From NCBI GenBank assembly GCA_910584575.1, contig CAJUBG010000101.1:1-5878 (forward strand): a DNA stretch of 5,878 bases, given 5' to 3'. This DNA comes from an uncultured Dorea sp. GTDB lineage: Bacteria > Bacillota > Clostridia > Lachnospirales > Lachnospiraceae. The position numbers and the translations under genes were made by a program. The notes below the pieces were generated by a model that did not search any database, was not told where the DNA came from, and saw only the letters and a program-made list of their open reading frames with translations. Below, in pieces: positions 1 through 5,337 of this stretch; position 1 is the stretch's first letter; every line of letters begins with the position of its first letter.

Positions 1-163
1 TAAATCCCAGACCGCCTGCACTTGCCCATGAAAGTGCATTACCCTGTGCATCTGTCAATGTAACGATTGTGTTATTAAAAGATGACTGGATGTGTGCTTG
101 TCCGCGTTCAACGTTTTTCTTGACACGTTTTTTGGTCACTTTCTTTGTAACTTTCTTTGCCAT
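1..163 (-). CDS. rpsK: 30S ribosomal protein S11 (N-terminal part, runs off window)
   Basis: Only the first 54 codons are inside the window; the gene continues past base 1. The translation begins MAKKVTKKVTKKRVKKNVER, then AHIQSSFNNTIVTLTD at residues 23-38 and SWASAGGLGF at 45-54. This is the classic S11 pattern of a basic N-terminal tail followed by the conserved FNNTIVTLTD strand. S11 sits on the platform of the 30S subunit, near the mRNA exit and the 3' end of 16S rRNA (family knowledge). ATG at 163 is chosen because it gives the usual MAKK start. Its ribosome-binding site is weaker than those of its neighbours: only GTAGG about 11 bases upstream and AAGGA further away, with no GGAGG. It follows rpsM after an unusually long 117-base spacer filled with inverted repeats. 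rpsD and rpoA would be expected next, outside the window. Confidence 0.96.
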   Translation of the reverse strand, partial: MAKKVTKKVTKKRVKKNVERGQAHIQSSFNNTIVTLTDAQGNALSWASAGGLGF

Positions 164-206
164 AATAAAACTAACCTACTCTTTCCTTTTTTATTTTTTG
201 AATGAA

Positions 207-296
207 GTTCTTCTTGCTTCGCTCGAAGAACAAAGAAATAGCTAACCTCAGCCTGCGCCTAGCGGCTTGCCTTCGCTAAGCTATTTCTTTTTGTTC
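207..296 (-). repeat. compound palindrome between rpsM and rpsK
   Basis: Two overlapping inverted repeats are visible. The larger pairs 279-290 with 232-243 (12 perfect base pairs) and extends to 293-296 with 228-231 across a two-base bulge, enclosing a 35-base loop. Its gene-side arm is the last codons and stop of rpsM. The smaller pairs 225-231 with 207-213 (7 perfect pairs, 11-base loop). Read on the minus strand, both loops begin one base after the left arm with nearly the same word: AGCGAAGGCAAG (266-277) and AGCGAAGCAAG (213-223). Inside the large loop, TAGCG (274-278) can also pair with CGCTA (260-264). No U-tract follows on the transcribed strand, so this is not a standard intrinsic terminator. 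It may be a dispersed palindromic repeat or an mRNA processing or stability structure; the class is unknown to me. Confidence 0.72.
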
Positions 297-649
297 GCAA
301 CAGTTCTCTTAGGTCCTTTTCTGGTTCTTGCGTTGGTCTTTGTCTTCTGGCCGCGAACCGGAAGTCCCTTCCTATGACGGATTCCTCTGTAACATCCGAT
401 CTCCTGTAATCTCTTGATGTTCAGAGCGATCTCTCTCCTCAAGTCACCTTCTACCATCTGGGTCTCATCGATGACTGCGCTGATCTTCTTAACATCATCA
501 TCCGTAAGGTCTCTGCAGCGAATATCCGGATTCACTCCTGCCTCTGCCAGAATACGGTTAGAGCTTGCCCTGCCGATTCCGTAGATATAAGTTAATCCGA
601 TCTCAACACGTTTGTCTCTTGGTAAATCTACACCTGCAATACGAGCCAT
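281..649 (-). CDS. rpsM: 30S ribosomal protein S13
   Basis: This encodes a 122-residue S13, the normal bacterial length. S13 lies in the head of the small subunit and contacts the P-site tRNA and the 50S subunit (family knowledge). It starts MARIAGVDLPRDKR, has the helix-turn-helix segment YIYGIGRASSNRIL at residues 21-34, the signature RHRKGLPVRGQ at 91-101, and a basic tail ending RTVANKKK. ATG at 649 is preferred over the in-frame ATG at 664. The later one gives the conserved MARIAG start and sits 8 bases after a perfect GGAGG (658-662), while the earlier ATG overlaps that site and would add only MEEIH. It is separated from rpmJ upstream by a structured spacer of about 276 bases and from rpsK downstream by 117 bases. 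Its last codons and stop form one arm of a palindrome. In many bacteria this is the first gene of the alpha operon. Confidence 0.97.
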   Translation of the reverse strand: MARIAGVDLPRDKRVEIGLTYIYGIGRASSNRILAEAGVNPDIRCRDLTDDDVKKISAVIDETQMVEGDLRREIALNIKRLQEIGCYRGIRHRKGLPVRGQKTKTNARTRKGPKRTVANKKK

Positions 650-657
650 GTGAATTT

Positions 658-662
658 CCTCC
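658..662 (-). promoter_or_regulatory. ribosome-binding site that sets the rpsM start
   Basis: GGAGG on the minus strand lies 8 bases before ATG 649. It overlaps an in-frame ATG (662-664), which rules that upstream codon out as the main start. Confidence 0.85.
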
Positions 663-664
663 AT

Positions 665-925
665 TTTCTCAAAAAATCTTTTACTGTTTACATACTGTCT
701 TTAATAGGGACTTTTAAGGATTTCCCTTTTTTGTCCAGGCATGTTTCGGTATCCATGCCCTTTCCGGCCACCGAAATAAAATCCGGTAATGACGGGCCGG
801 CATTAGAAGCAATATACGAAGGATGCTCACCGGCTACATGTGCTTCCTTGTATATCAAATAGTCTACACGCCTCCTGGCGTGTCAGAGCTATCAGCCGCC
901 TAATTTGATGCATAAGTGTCAGTAC
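665..925 (-). other. structured spacer between rpmJ and rpsM, candidate leader
   Basis: This roughly 260-base gap is large for a ribosomal cluster and carries a row of possible stem-loops on the transcribed strand. They are 903-909 with 854-860 (7 pairs) enclosing 877-883 with 866-872 (7 pairs, loop AGGA); 795-800 plus 784-787 with 764-769 plus 770-773 (10 pairs, 7-base bulge, 10-base loop); 754-759 with 738-743 (6 pairs, 10-base loop); and a weak 723-727 with 706-710. None is followed by a U-tract, so I see no terminator. A 56-codon minus-strand frame opens with TTG at 858 and ends at 688, with AGGAGG (871-876) 12 bases upstream, but its product resembles nothing I know. The gap may be an autoregulatory leader for the alpha operon or an inserted repeat; the sequence alone does not decide. 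Confidence 0.5.
866..883 (-). promoter_or_regulatory. GC-rich hairpin with AGGA loop
   Basis: ACACGCC and GGCGTGT form a perfect 7-pair stem around a four-base AGGA loop, placing an AGGAGG word partly in the loop. It is nested in an outer 7-pair stem (854-860 with 903-909). It lies about 45 to 60 bases after the rpmJ stop. No U-run follows, so a role in RNA folding, processing or protein binding is more likely than termination. Confidence 0.55.
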
Positions 926-1039
926 CTATCCCTGACGCTGCTTATGCTTTGGGTTTTCGCAGATAATGCGAACGCTTCCTTTTCTCTTAATTACTTTGCA
1001 TTTTTCGCAAATTGGTTTTACTGATGATCTAACCTTCAC
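926..1039 (-). CDS. rpmJ: 50S ribosomal protein L36, zinc-binding (C+) form
   Basis: This encodes the 37-residue L36, the smallest large-subunit protein. The product reads MKVRSSVKPICEKCKVIKRK, then GSVRIICENPKHKQRQG, with the zinc ligands C11, C14, C27 and H32 all present. It is therefore the C+ form, which binds one zinc ion; many genomes also carry a zinc-free copy used in zinc shortage (family knowledge). The start is GTG at 1039: it gives the standard MKVRSS start and lies 7 bases after a strong GGAGG (1047-1051). Longer in-frame ATG starts further upstream overlap or precede that site and add non-family sequence. A near-consensus promoter lies about 105 to 140 bases upstream, so this gene may head a separate transcript into rpsM and rpsK. 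Confidence 0.97.
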   Translation of the reverse strand: MKVRSSVKPICEKCKVIKRKGSVRIICENPKHKQRQG

Positions 1040-1046
1040 GTCAAAT

Positions 1047-1051
1047 CCTCC
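1047..1051 (-). promoter_or_regulatory. ribosome-binding site that sets the rpmJ GTG start
   Basis: GGAGG lies 7 bases before the GTG at 1039. The in-frame ATG at 1055-1057 is upstream of this site and cannot use it, so the GTG is chosen. Confidence 0.88.
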
Positions 1052-1151
1052 TTTCATCCATTGCTCTGCCAACATTCTACCCACGCATCTTCCAGACACT
1101 TCCACAAAATTCTCACAAATCTCATAAAAATGCCCGAAAACACGCTTATAT

Positions 1152-1181
1152 ATTATAGCACCCACAGTCAAGCAAAGTCAA
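1152..1181 (-). promoter_or_regulatory. strong sigma-A type promoter upstream of rpmJ
   Basis: On the minus strand a -35 box TTGACT (1176-1181) is followed after 18 bases by a perfect -10 box TATAAT (1152-1157). The -10 carries the extended element TGC directly in front (TGCTATAAT). A transcript would begin near 1144-1146 and have a leader of roughly 105 bases before rpmJ. It lies in the 191-base gap after infA and probably boosts rpmJ, rpsM, rpsK and later genes independently of the upstream spc transcript. This is one of the clearest regulatory signals in the window. Confidence 0.85.
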
Positions 1182-1209
1182 TAGACAATTTCATATATTT
1201 CCATCTTTA

Positions 1210-1227
1210 TCCGGCGACTCAGCCGGA
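1210..1227 (-). promoter_or_regulatory. short hairpin just after infA, not a canonical terminator
   Basis: TCCGGC (1222-1227 on the minus strand) pairs with GCCGGA (1210-1215) around a 6-base loop, starting four bases after the infA stop codon. The following minus-strand bases are TAAAGATGGAAA, without a U-tract. It could protect the infA mRNA end or weakly attenuate transcription, but read-through looks likely. Confidence 0.45.
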
Positions 1228-1230
1228 ATC

Positions 1231-1449
1231 CTACTTATCTCTCCAGATAATCCTTCCCTTAGACAAATCATACGGTGATAACTCCAGCGTCACCTTGTCT
1301 CCTGGCAGAATCTTGATAAAGTTCATCCTCAGCTTTCCACTGATATGTGCAAGTACCTGGTGCCCGTTCTCTAACTCCACCTGGAACATTGCGTTTGGCA
1401 ATTTCTCTACTACTGTTCCTTCGATTTCGATTACGTCAGCTTTTGACAT
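1231..1449 (-). CDS. infA: translation initiation factor IF-1
   Basis: The 72-residue product has the usual IF1 length and fold. It starts MSKADVIEIEGTVVEKLPNA, continues MFQVELENGHQVLAHISGKL at residues 21-40, has RMNFIKILPGDKV at 41-53 and ends KGRIIWRDK. This is the single S1-like OB-fold domain that binds the 30S A site during initiation (family knowledge). ATG at 1449 is chosen because it matches the family start and has GGAGG (1460-1464) 10 bases before it. The in-frame ATG at 1473 lies ahead of that site and would add MEYGGKRE. The start lies inside the last codons of the KOW gene, overlapping by 19 bases, which suggests translational coupling. Downstream are a short hairpin and the promoter for rpmJ. 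Confidence 0.97.
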   Translation of the reverse strand: MSKADVIEIEGTVVEKLPNAMFQVELENGHQVLAHISGKLRMNFIKILPGDKVTLELSPYDLSKGRIIWRDK

Positions 1450-1700
1450 CTCTCTCTTTCCTCCATACTCCATTCTTTTAAAATCCGTTTGATTGCTGTA
1501 TCGTCAACTGCGGTGACATCATATTCCTTTAAGATAATCTGGACATGCTTCTTTTTCTTCTTTTTCAGATGCCCCAGTGTTCTAATGCTGCCGTCCGCTA
1601 AATATACATATGTGTCATCCGCTTCAATTATAACATAAACTTTGCCGGTATCGTGACCCGCTTTTGATCTCGCAAGCATCCCTGCTCTATATCCGTCCAT
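1431..1700 (-). CDS. KOW-domain protein, L14e-like, probable RNA binding
   Basis: This 89-residue basic protein has a KOW-like N-terminal part: GMLARSKAGHDTGKVYVIIE at residues 7-26, then DDTYVYLADGSIRTLGHLKK at 28-47. A six-lysine run (46-51) and a polar, charged C-terminal third follow. KOW domains occur in ribosomal proteins and transcription factors such as L24 and NusG and bind RNA or ribosomal surfaces. A gene like this commonly lies between map and infA in Clostridia and is annotated as a KOW-domain or L14E/L6E/L27E-like protein (from memory). Its precise function is not established to my knowledge. ATG at 1700 is preceded by AAGGA (1708-1712) with 7-base spacing. It overlaps infA by 19 bases, implying coupled translation and a role near the ribosome; that role is inference. 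Confidence 0.85.
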   Translation of the reverse strand: MDGYRAGMLARSKAGHDTGKVYVIIEADDTYVYLADGSIRTLGHLKKKKKKHVQIILKEYDVTAVDDTAIKRILKEWSMEERERCQKLT

Positions 1701-1742
1701 TGCTCAATCCTTCGTTTCTGATTTTTCTGCGTCTTTTGCCGC

Positions 1743-2516
1743 TTAATCCGGCGCTGTTTCATAGTCTGTCAGGGTCAAAAGCTTTGGCTCCCCCTCAGTT
1801 ATCAATACCGTATTCTCATAATGTGCGGAAAACTTATGGTCTTTTGTCACCACGGTCCATTTGTCCTCAAGCCATTGCACTTCCCAGGTTCCCATATTGA
1901 TCATTGGTTCAATCGCCAGGGTCATTCCGGCTCTTAACTTCACACCTTTTCTGTCCATCTTATAATTGGGAATCTGGGGCGGCTCGTGTAAGTCCGTTCC
2001 GATTCCATGTCCGCACAGATCCCGAACTACTCCGTACCCGTGCTTACTGGCATGACTGTCAATCGCTGCCGCAATATCACATAGATGATTGCCAATTTTT
2101 GCATACTTTATACCTTCAAAGAAGCATTCCCTGGTCACCCTGATCAGGTCCTCTGCCTCTTTGCTGATCTGACCGATGCCGTAGGTTCTTGCGGCATCGG
2201 AATGATATCCTTTATAGATTACCCCTGCATCCAGGCTGACGATGTCGCCCTCCTTCAGAATCCGGTTTTTATGCGGTATTCCGTGTACGACTTCATCATT
2301 GACCGAGACACAGATTGAGGCCGGATATCCGTCGTAATCCAGAAATGAGGGAATACACCCGTAACTCCTGATTATGTCTTCTCCAAGCCTGTCAATGTCC
2401 AGGGTACTCATTCCCGGATGAAGGGCTTTCGCTAACTCATTGTGAACAATCTCCAATATTCGTCCGGCTTCTGACATTAATTCAATCTCTCTCGCCGATT
2501 TGATGGTAATTGCCAT
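1743..2516 (-). CDS. map: type I methionine aminopeptidase
   Basis: The 257-residue enzyme removes the initiator methionine from new proteins in the cytoplasm. All five metal ligands are present, each one residue lower than in the E. coli enzyme: D96 in SLDAG, D107 in YHSDAAR, H170 in CGHGIG, E203 in AIEPM and E234 in YENTVL. The catalytic histidines H78 (VVHGIP) and H177 (DLHEPP) are also there. It lacks the N-terminal zinc-finger extension of eukaryotic type I enzymes. A tail of about 15 residues follows the ENTVLITEGEP motif, ending DYETAPD, slightly longer than the minimal form. ATG at 2516 has AGGAG 9 bases upstream, and that site lies within the last codons of adk. The gap to adk is only 4 bases, so the two are probably translated in a coupled way. 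The KOW gene follows after 42 bases. Confidence 0.98.
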   Translation of the reverse strand: MAITIKSAREIELMSEAGRILEIVHNELAKALHPGMSTLDIDRLGEDIIRSYGCIPSFLDYDGYPASICVSVNDEVVHGIPHKNRILKEGDIVSLDAGVIYKGYHSDAARTYGIGQISKEAEDLIRVTRECFFEGIKYAKIGNHLCDIAAAIDSHASKHGYGVVRDLCGHGIGTDLHEPPQIPNYKMDRKGVKLRAGMTLAIEPMINMGTWEVQWLEDKWTVVTKDHKFSAHYENTVLITEGEPKLLTLTDYETAPD

Positions 2517-2520
2517 ATTT

Positions 2521-3165
2521 CTACTCTCCTAAGATATCCACAATCGTCTGAAATACATCGTTAATATCTACGGTTCCGTCCACTGTCTTTAAGATTCCGG
2601 CATTCGTATAATAATCGATAAGCGGCTGTGTCTGCTCATGGTAAACACCAAGGCGCTTCTTTACTGTCTCCGGCTTATCGTCATCCCGCAGGATTAACTC
2701 CTTGCCGCAGGCGTCGCAGATTCCTTCTGTCTTTGTCGGCGCATACTCAAGATGGTATGTAGCGCCGCATCCCACGCACGCACGCCGTCCCGACATCCTG
2801 TGTACGATATTTTCATCCGGAACGTCTACGTCGATAGCATAATCCATCTTCTCCCCGATTGCCGCCAGAGCCTTATCAAGCGCCTCTGCCTGCGGAATCG
2901 TCCTCGGAAAACCATCCAGTACATATCCCTTCTTACAGTCGTCCTGCTTCACGCGGTCCACCACCAGGTCTACCACTAATTCGTCCGGCACCAGAAGCCC
3001 CTGATCCATGTATGTCTTTGCTTTATTGCCAAGTTCTGTCCCGTTTTTGATATTCGCCCTAAAAATATCACCGGTAGAGATATGAGGAATGTCGTATTTC
3101 GCGGCAATCTTCTTCGCCTGTGTTCCTTTGCCTGCGCCTGGCGCGCCTAACATGATAATCTTCAT
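2521..3165 (-). CDS. adk: adenylate kinase, long-lid zinc type
   Basis: The 214-residue product catalyses the reversible reaction ATP + AMP to two ADP. It shows the P-loop GAPGAGKGT (residues 7-15), the AMP-site STGD (30-33), DGFPRT (84-89), the lid arginines in RMSGRR (123-128), RDDD (160-163) and R171. The lid carries C130-x2-C133 and C150-x2-C153, the four-cysteine structural zinc site typical of Gram-positive enzymes; E. coli instead has a hydrogen-bonded lid (family knowledge). Length is normal and no residue is missing. ATG at 3165 is preceded by AGGAGG (3176-3181) with 10-base spacing. The gene comes after secY, a common order, but the gap is 196 bases and full of inverted repeats, so it may have its own leader or a repeat insertion. 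map follows after 4 bases. Confidence 0.98.
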   Translation of the reverse strand: MKIIMLGAPGAGKGTQAKKIAAKYDIPHISTGDIFRANIKNGTELGNKAKTYMDQGLLVPDELVVDLVVDRVKQDDCKKGYVLDGFPRTIPQAEALDKALAAIGEKMDYAIDVDVPDENIVHRMSGRRACVGCGATYHLEYAPTKTEGICDACGKELILRDDDKPETVKKRLGVYHEQTQPLIDYYTNAGILKTVDGTVDINDVFQTIVDILGE

Positions 3166-3195
3166 AAGAAATGTTCCTCCTCTTTATAGCATTTT

Positions 3196-3342
3196 AACCC
3201 GCGAAAATAATCCCGCGAGTTCTACGACAGAAAAGCCGCCACTGACCGTTGGTCAAGTGACTGCCTGCATTGCACTAACAACAGGAAATTCCGTATGCAG
3301 CTTCGCCCATATACCGACAGTGCGGATGCCACATACGGAATT
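3196..3342 (-). repeat. hairpin-rich element in the secY-adk spacer
   Basis: Three separate inverted repeats fill the spacer. In transcription order they are: 3332-3342 with 3287-3297, 11 perfect pairs around a 34-base loop; 3256-3259 plus 3251-3254 with 3240-3247, 8 pairs with one bulged base and a 3-base loop; and 3214-3221 with 3196-3203, 8 pairs including one G-U and a 10-base loop. None is followed by a U-tract. The element starts about 20 bases after the secY stop and ends about 15 bases before the adk ribosome-binding site. It does not look coding: the longest sensible minus-strand frames here lack a start with a ribosome-binding site. It looks like a dispersed intergenic repeat or a structured leader for adk; I cannot decide between them. 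Confidence 0.6.
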
Positions 3343-3361
3343 CACAGGAATTTGCGCAATA

Positions 3362-4678
3362 CTAGCTATTTAAAAAACCTTTATAGTTACGTACAAGCAT
3401 CTGTGATTCAATCTGCTTCATCGTCTCCAGCACAACGCTGACGATAATGATAAGCGATGTACCTCCAAAGGATACACTCGCGCCAAGCCAGCCGTTGAAG
3501 AAGATCGGAACCACCTGGATCACGATCAGCCCGCATGCTCCGATAAAGATGATATAGTTCAAAATTTTGGTTAAGTATTCAACCGTTGGCCTGCCTGGAC
3601 GGATGCCCGGCACAAACCCGCCGTTCTTCTTCATATTGTTGGCAATCTCTAATGGATTAAACGTAATAGAAGTATAGAAATAGGCGAAAAATACTGTCAG
3701 GACAATATATACCAACAATCCCCAGGAATATTTTAAATGCTCTGGATTACACCAGTTTCCCTGGTTCAAACCTCTTAAGATCTCGCTGCCGATACCTGAG
3801 CCTTCTCCTTTTCCCAGAAATGACGCAATTACAATCGGAAACTGCATCAATGATGAAGAAAAGATAATCGGAATAACTCCGGCAGTATTAACCTTCAGCG
3901 GAATGTTCGTGGTACGGCCTCCATAAACCTTTCTGCCTGCCATCTTCTGGGAATAGGATACGGCTATCCTTCTCTCTCCTCCCTGCAGGATGACTACAAA
4001 TACAACCAGCATGATGATAATCGCTAAAATCACCAGAACTGCCAGTCCGGCAGAGGCGATTGGTTTATCCTTCACGAACTGCTCAAACAGTGAAGACATA
4101 TCGCTTGGCACTCTTGAGATGATGTTAATCACCAGGACGATAGAGATACCGTTTCCCACACCCTTCTCCGTAATTCGCTCGCCAATCCACATCAGGAATG
4201 CGGAGCCTGCTGTCAGGGTCAGGACTACGATAGCGGCATTCACGAAGTTGAACTTCACCAGAAGCCCCTGGCGTCCGAACCCTACCGCCATTGCAGTAGA
4301 TTCAAACAGTGCAAGCCCTACCGTGAGATAACGTGTAATTGCGGCAATCTTTTTCCGTCCGTCCTCGCCTTCTTTTTGCATTTCCTCCAACTTCGGGATG
4401 GCGATGGTGAGAAGCTGCATAATAATTGAAGACGTAATATACGGCGTAATACTTAATGCAAATACAGACATCTGTTCAAAAGAGCCACCAGTGAAAGCGT
4501 TAAACAAGTTAAACGCTTCACCAGTGTTCTGTGCGAAAAATTCTTTAATATAATTGGAATTTACCCCAGGTGTTGGTAATTGGGAGCCAATTCTAATTAC
4601 AATCAGCATCAAAAACGTATAGGCAATCTTATTGCGGATGTCTTTGATCTGAAATGCTTTCCGAAATGTCTCTAACAT
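3362..4678 (-). CDS. secY: preprotein translocase channel subunit SecY
   Basis: The 438-residue product is the membrane pore of the SecYEG translocon. Ten membrane segments can be read at about residues 19-33, 71-92, 111-132, 146-168, 172-192, 211-232, 265-288, 318-340, 372-394 and 402-418. Family landmarks include PTPGVN (35-40) after segment 1, the stretch SVFALSITPYITSSIIMQLL (71-90), the cytoplasmic loop with GGERRIAVSYSQKMAGRK (233-250), and the ribosome- and SecA-contacting loop GGFVPGIRPGRPT (353-365). Length is normal. ATG at 4678 overlaps the rplO stop by one base (TAATG), and its ribosome-binding site AGAGGT (4685-4690) lies in the last rplO codons, so translation is coupled. It is followed by a 196-base spacer with several hairpins before adk. 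Confidence 0.98.
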   Translation of the reverse strand: MLETFRKAFQIKDIRNKIAYTFLMLIVIRIGSQLPTPGVNSNYIKEFFAQNTGEAFNLFNAFTGGSFEQMSVFALSITPYITSSIIMQLLTIAIPKLEEMQKEGEDGRKKIAAITRYLTVGLALFESTAMAVGFGRQGLLVKFNFVNAAIVVLTLTAGSAFLMWIGERITEKGVGNGISIVLVINIISRVPSDMSSLFEQFVKDKPIASAGLAVLVILAIIIMLVVFVVILQGGERRIAVSYSQKMAGRKVYGGRTTNIPLKVNTAGVIPIIFSSSLMQFPIVIASFLGKGEGSGIGSEILRGLNQGNWCNPEHLKYSWGLLVYIVLTVFFAYFYTSITFNPLEIANNMKKNGGFVPGIRPGRPTVEYLTKILNYIIFIGACGLIVIQVVPIFFNGWLGASVSFGGTSLIIIVSVVLETMKQIESQMLVRNYKGFLNS

Positions 4679-5118
4679 TAGATCACCTCTGCTTTTCCAC
4701 CTACAGCCTCAATCTTCTCAACAGCATTTTTGCTGAATGCGTTGGCCTGTACAGTAAGTTTCTTTGTCAGCTCACCGTTACCAAGAATCTTAACGCCATC
4801 CCTTGGATTCTTAACGATTCCCTGTTCAATCAACGTCTCTACAGAAACAACAGCGTCATTATCAAACACTTCAAGAGCACCGATATTAATACCAACGATT
4901 GTCTTGGAATTGCGATTCGTAAAGCCTCTCTTTGGTATTCTTCTATATAATGGCATCTGGCCGCCTTCAAAACCCGGCCTTGTTGCGCCTGAACGGGCCT
5001 TCTGGCCTTTGTGTCCCTTACCGGCTGTCTTTCCATTACCAGAACCGTGTCCACGTCCTCGTCTGAAATTATCACTCTGTTTTGCTCCATCCGCAGGTCT
5101 TAAGTTTGATAAATCCAT
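4678..5118 (-). CDS. rplO: 50S ribosomal protein L15
   Basis: The 146-residue product is a normal-length L15, which binds 23S rRNA late in large-subunit assembly. It begins MDLSNLRPADGAKQ, then has the long glycine- and basic-rich extension GRGHGSGNGKTAGKGHKGQK (residues 21-40) and GATRPGFEGGQMPLYRRIPK (44-63) that threads into the rRNA. The C-terminal globular part ends VEKIEAVGGKAEVI. ATG at 5118 has GGAGG (5126-5130) 7 bases upstream. It follows rpmD after 25 bases and overlaps secY by one base, the usual spc-operon arrangement. Confidence 0.98.
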   Translation of the reverse strand: MDLSNLRPADGAKQSDNFRRGRGHGSGNGKTAGKGHKGQKARSGATRPGFEGGQMPLYRRIPKRGFTNRNSKTIVGINIGALEVFDNDAVVSVETLIEQGIVKNPRDGVKILGNGELTKKLTVQANAFSKNAVEKIEAVGGKAEVI

Positions 5119-5143
5119 TGTGACACCTCCTTATCCGATATAA

Positions 5144-5323
5144 TTATGCTTCCTCTACTTTTACCAGGTGTGAAACCTGTTTTACCATACCTCTGGTTGC
5201 CGCATTGTCCGGCAGTACAACCGTCTTATTGAGCTTTCTAAGTCCCAACGCTTCTACGGTCTTTTTGTGCTTCGGTACAGCGCCAATCGTGGATTTTACT
5301 AATGTAACCTTTAAATCTGCCAT
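5144..5323 (-). CDS. rpmD: 50S ribosomal protein L30
   Basis: This 59-residue product is a standard bacterial L30. It starts MADLKVTLVKSTIGAVPKHK, continues KTVEALGLRKLNKTVVLPDN at residues 21-40 and ends HLVKVEEA. The conserved features are the KSTIG turn after the first strand, the KTVEALGLRK helix and the GMVKQVSHLVKV final helix and strand. L30 sits on the surface of the large subunit. ATG at 5323 lies 9 bases after GGAGG, and that site follows directly on the rpsE stop codon (TAAGGAGG), so the two genes are closely coupled. The position between rpsE and rplO is the expected one. Confidence 0.97.
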   Translation of the reverse strand: MADLKVTLVKSTIGAVPKHKKTVEALGLRKLNKTVVLPDNAATRGMVKQVSHLVKVEEA

Positions 5324-5337
5324 CTGAATCTGCCTCC

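Noticed and set aside
207..231. Intrinsic terminator after rpsM
   Set aside because: The hairpin is followed on the transcribed strand by an A-rich tract, not a U-tract, and rpsK lies directly downstream in the same operon.
650..862. 70-codon plus-strand frame opposite the rpmJ-rpsM spacer
   Set aside because: It starts inside the rpsM leader with no ribosome-binding site, runs against all neighbours and has no recognisable domain; the spacer looks structural rather than coding on this strand.
1541..1566. Programmed frameshift at the AAA/AAG lysine run in the KOW gene
   Set aside because: The frame does not give the required A AAA AAG heptamer, and no downstream alternative frame or stimulatory structure makes a sensible product.
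3181..3211. Possible promoter in front of adk (TGCTATAAA as extended -10)
   Set aside because: The -35 match is poor and transcription would start within the adk ribosome-binding site, leaving no usable leader.
3089..3373. 94-codon plus-strand frame across the adk start and the secY-adk spacer
   Set aside because: It overlaps adk antisense, crosses the hairpin arms and has no family resemblance I trust; similar frames arise by chance in dispersed repeats.
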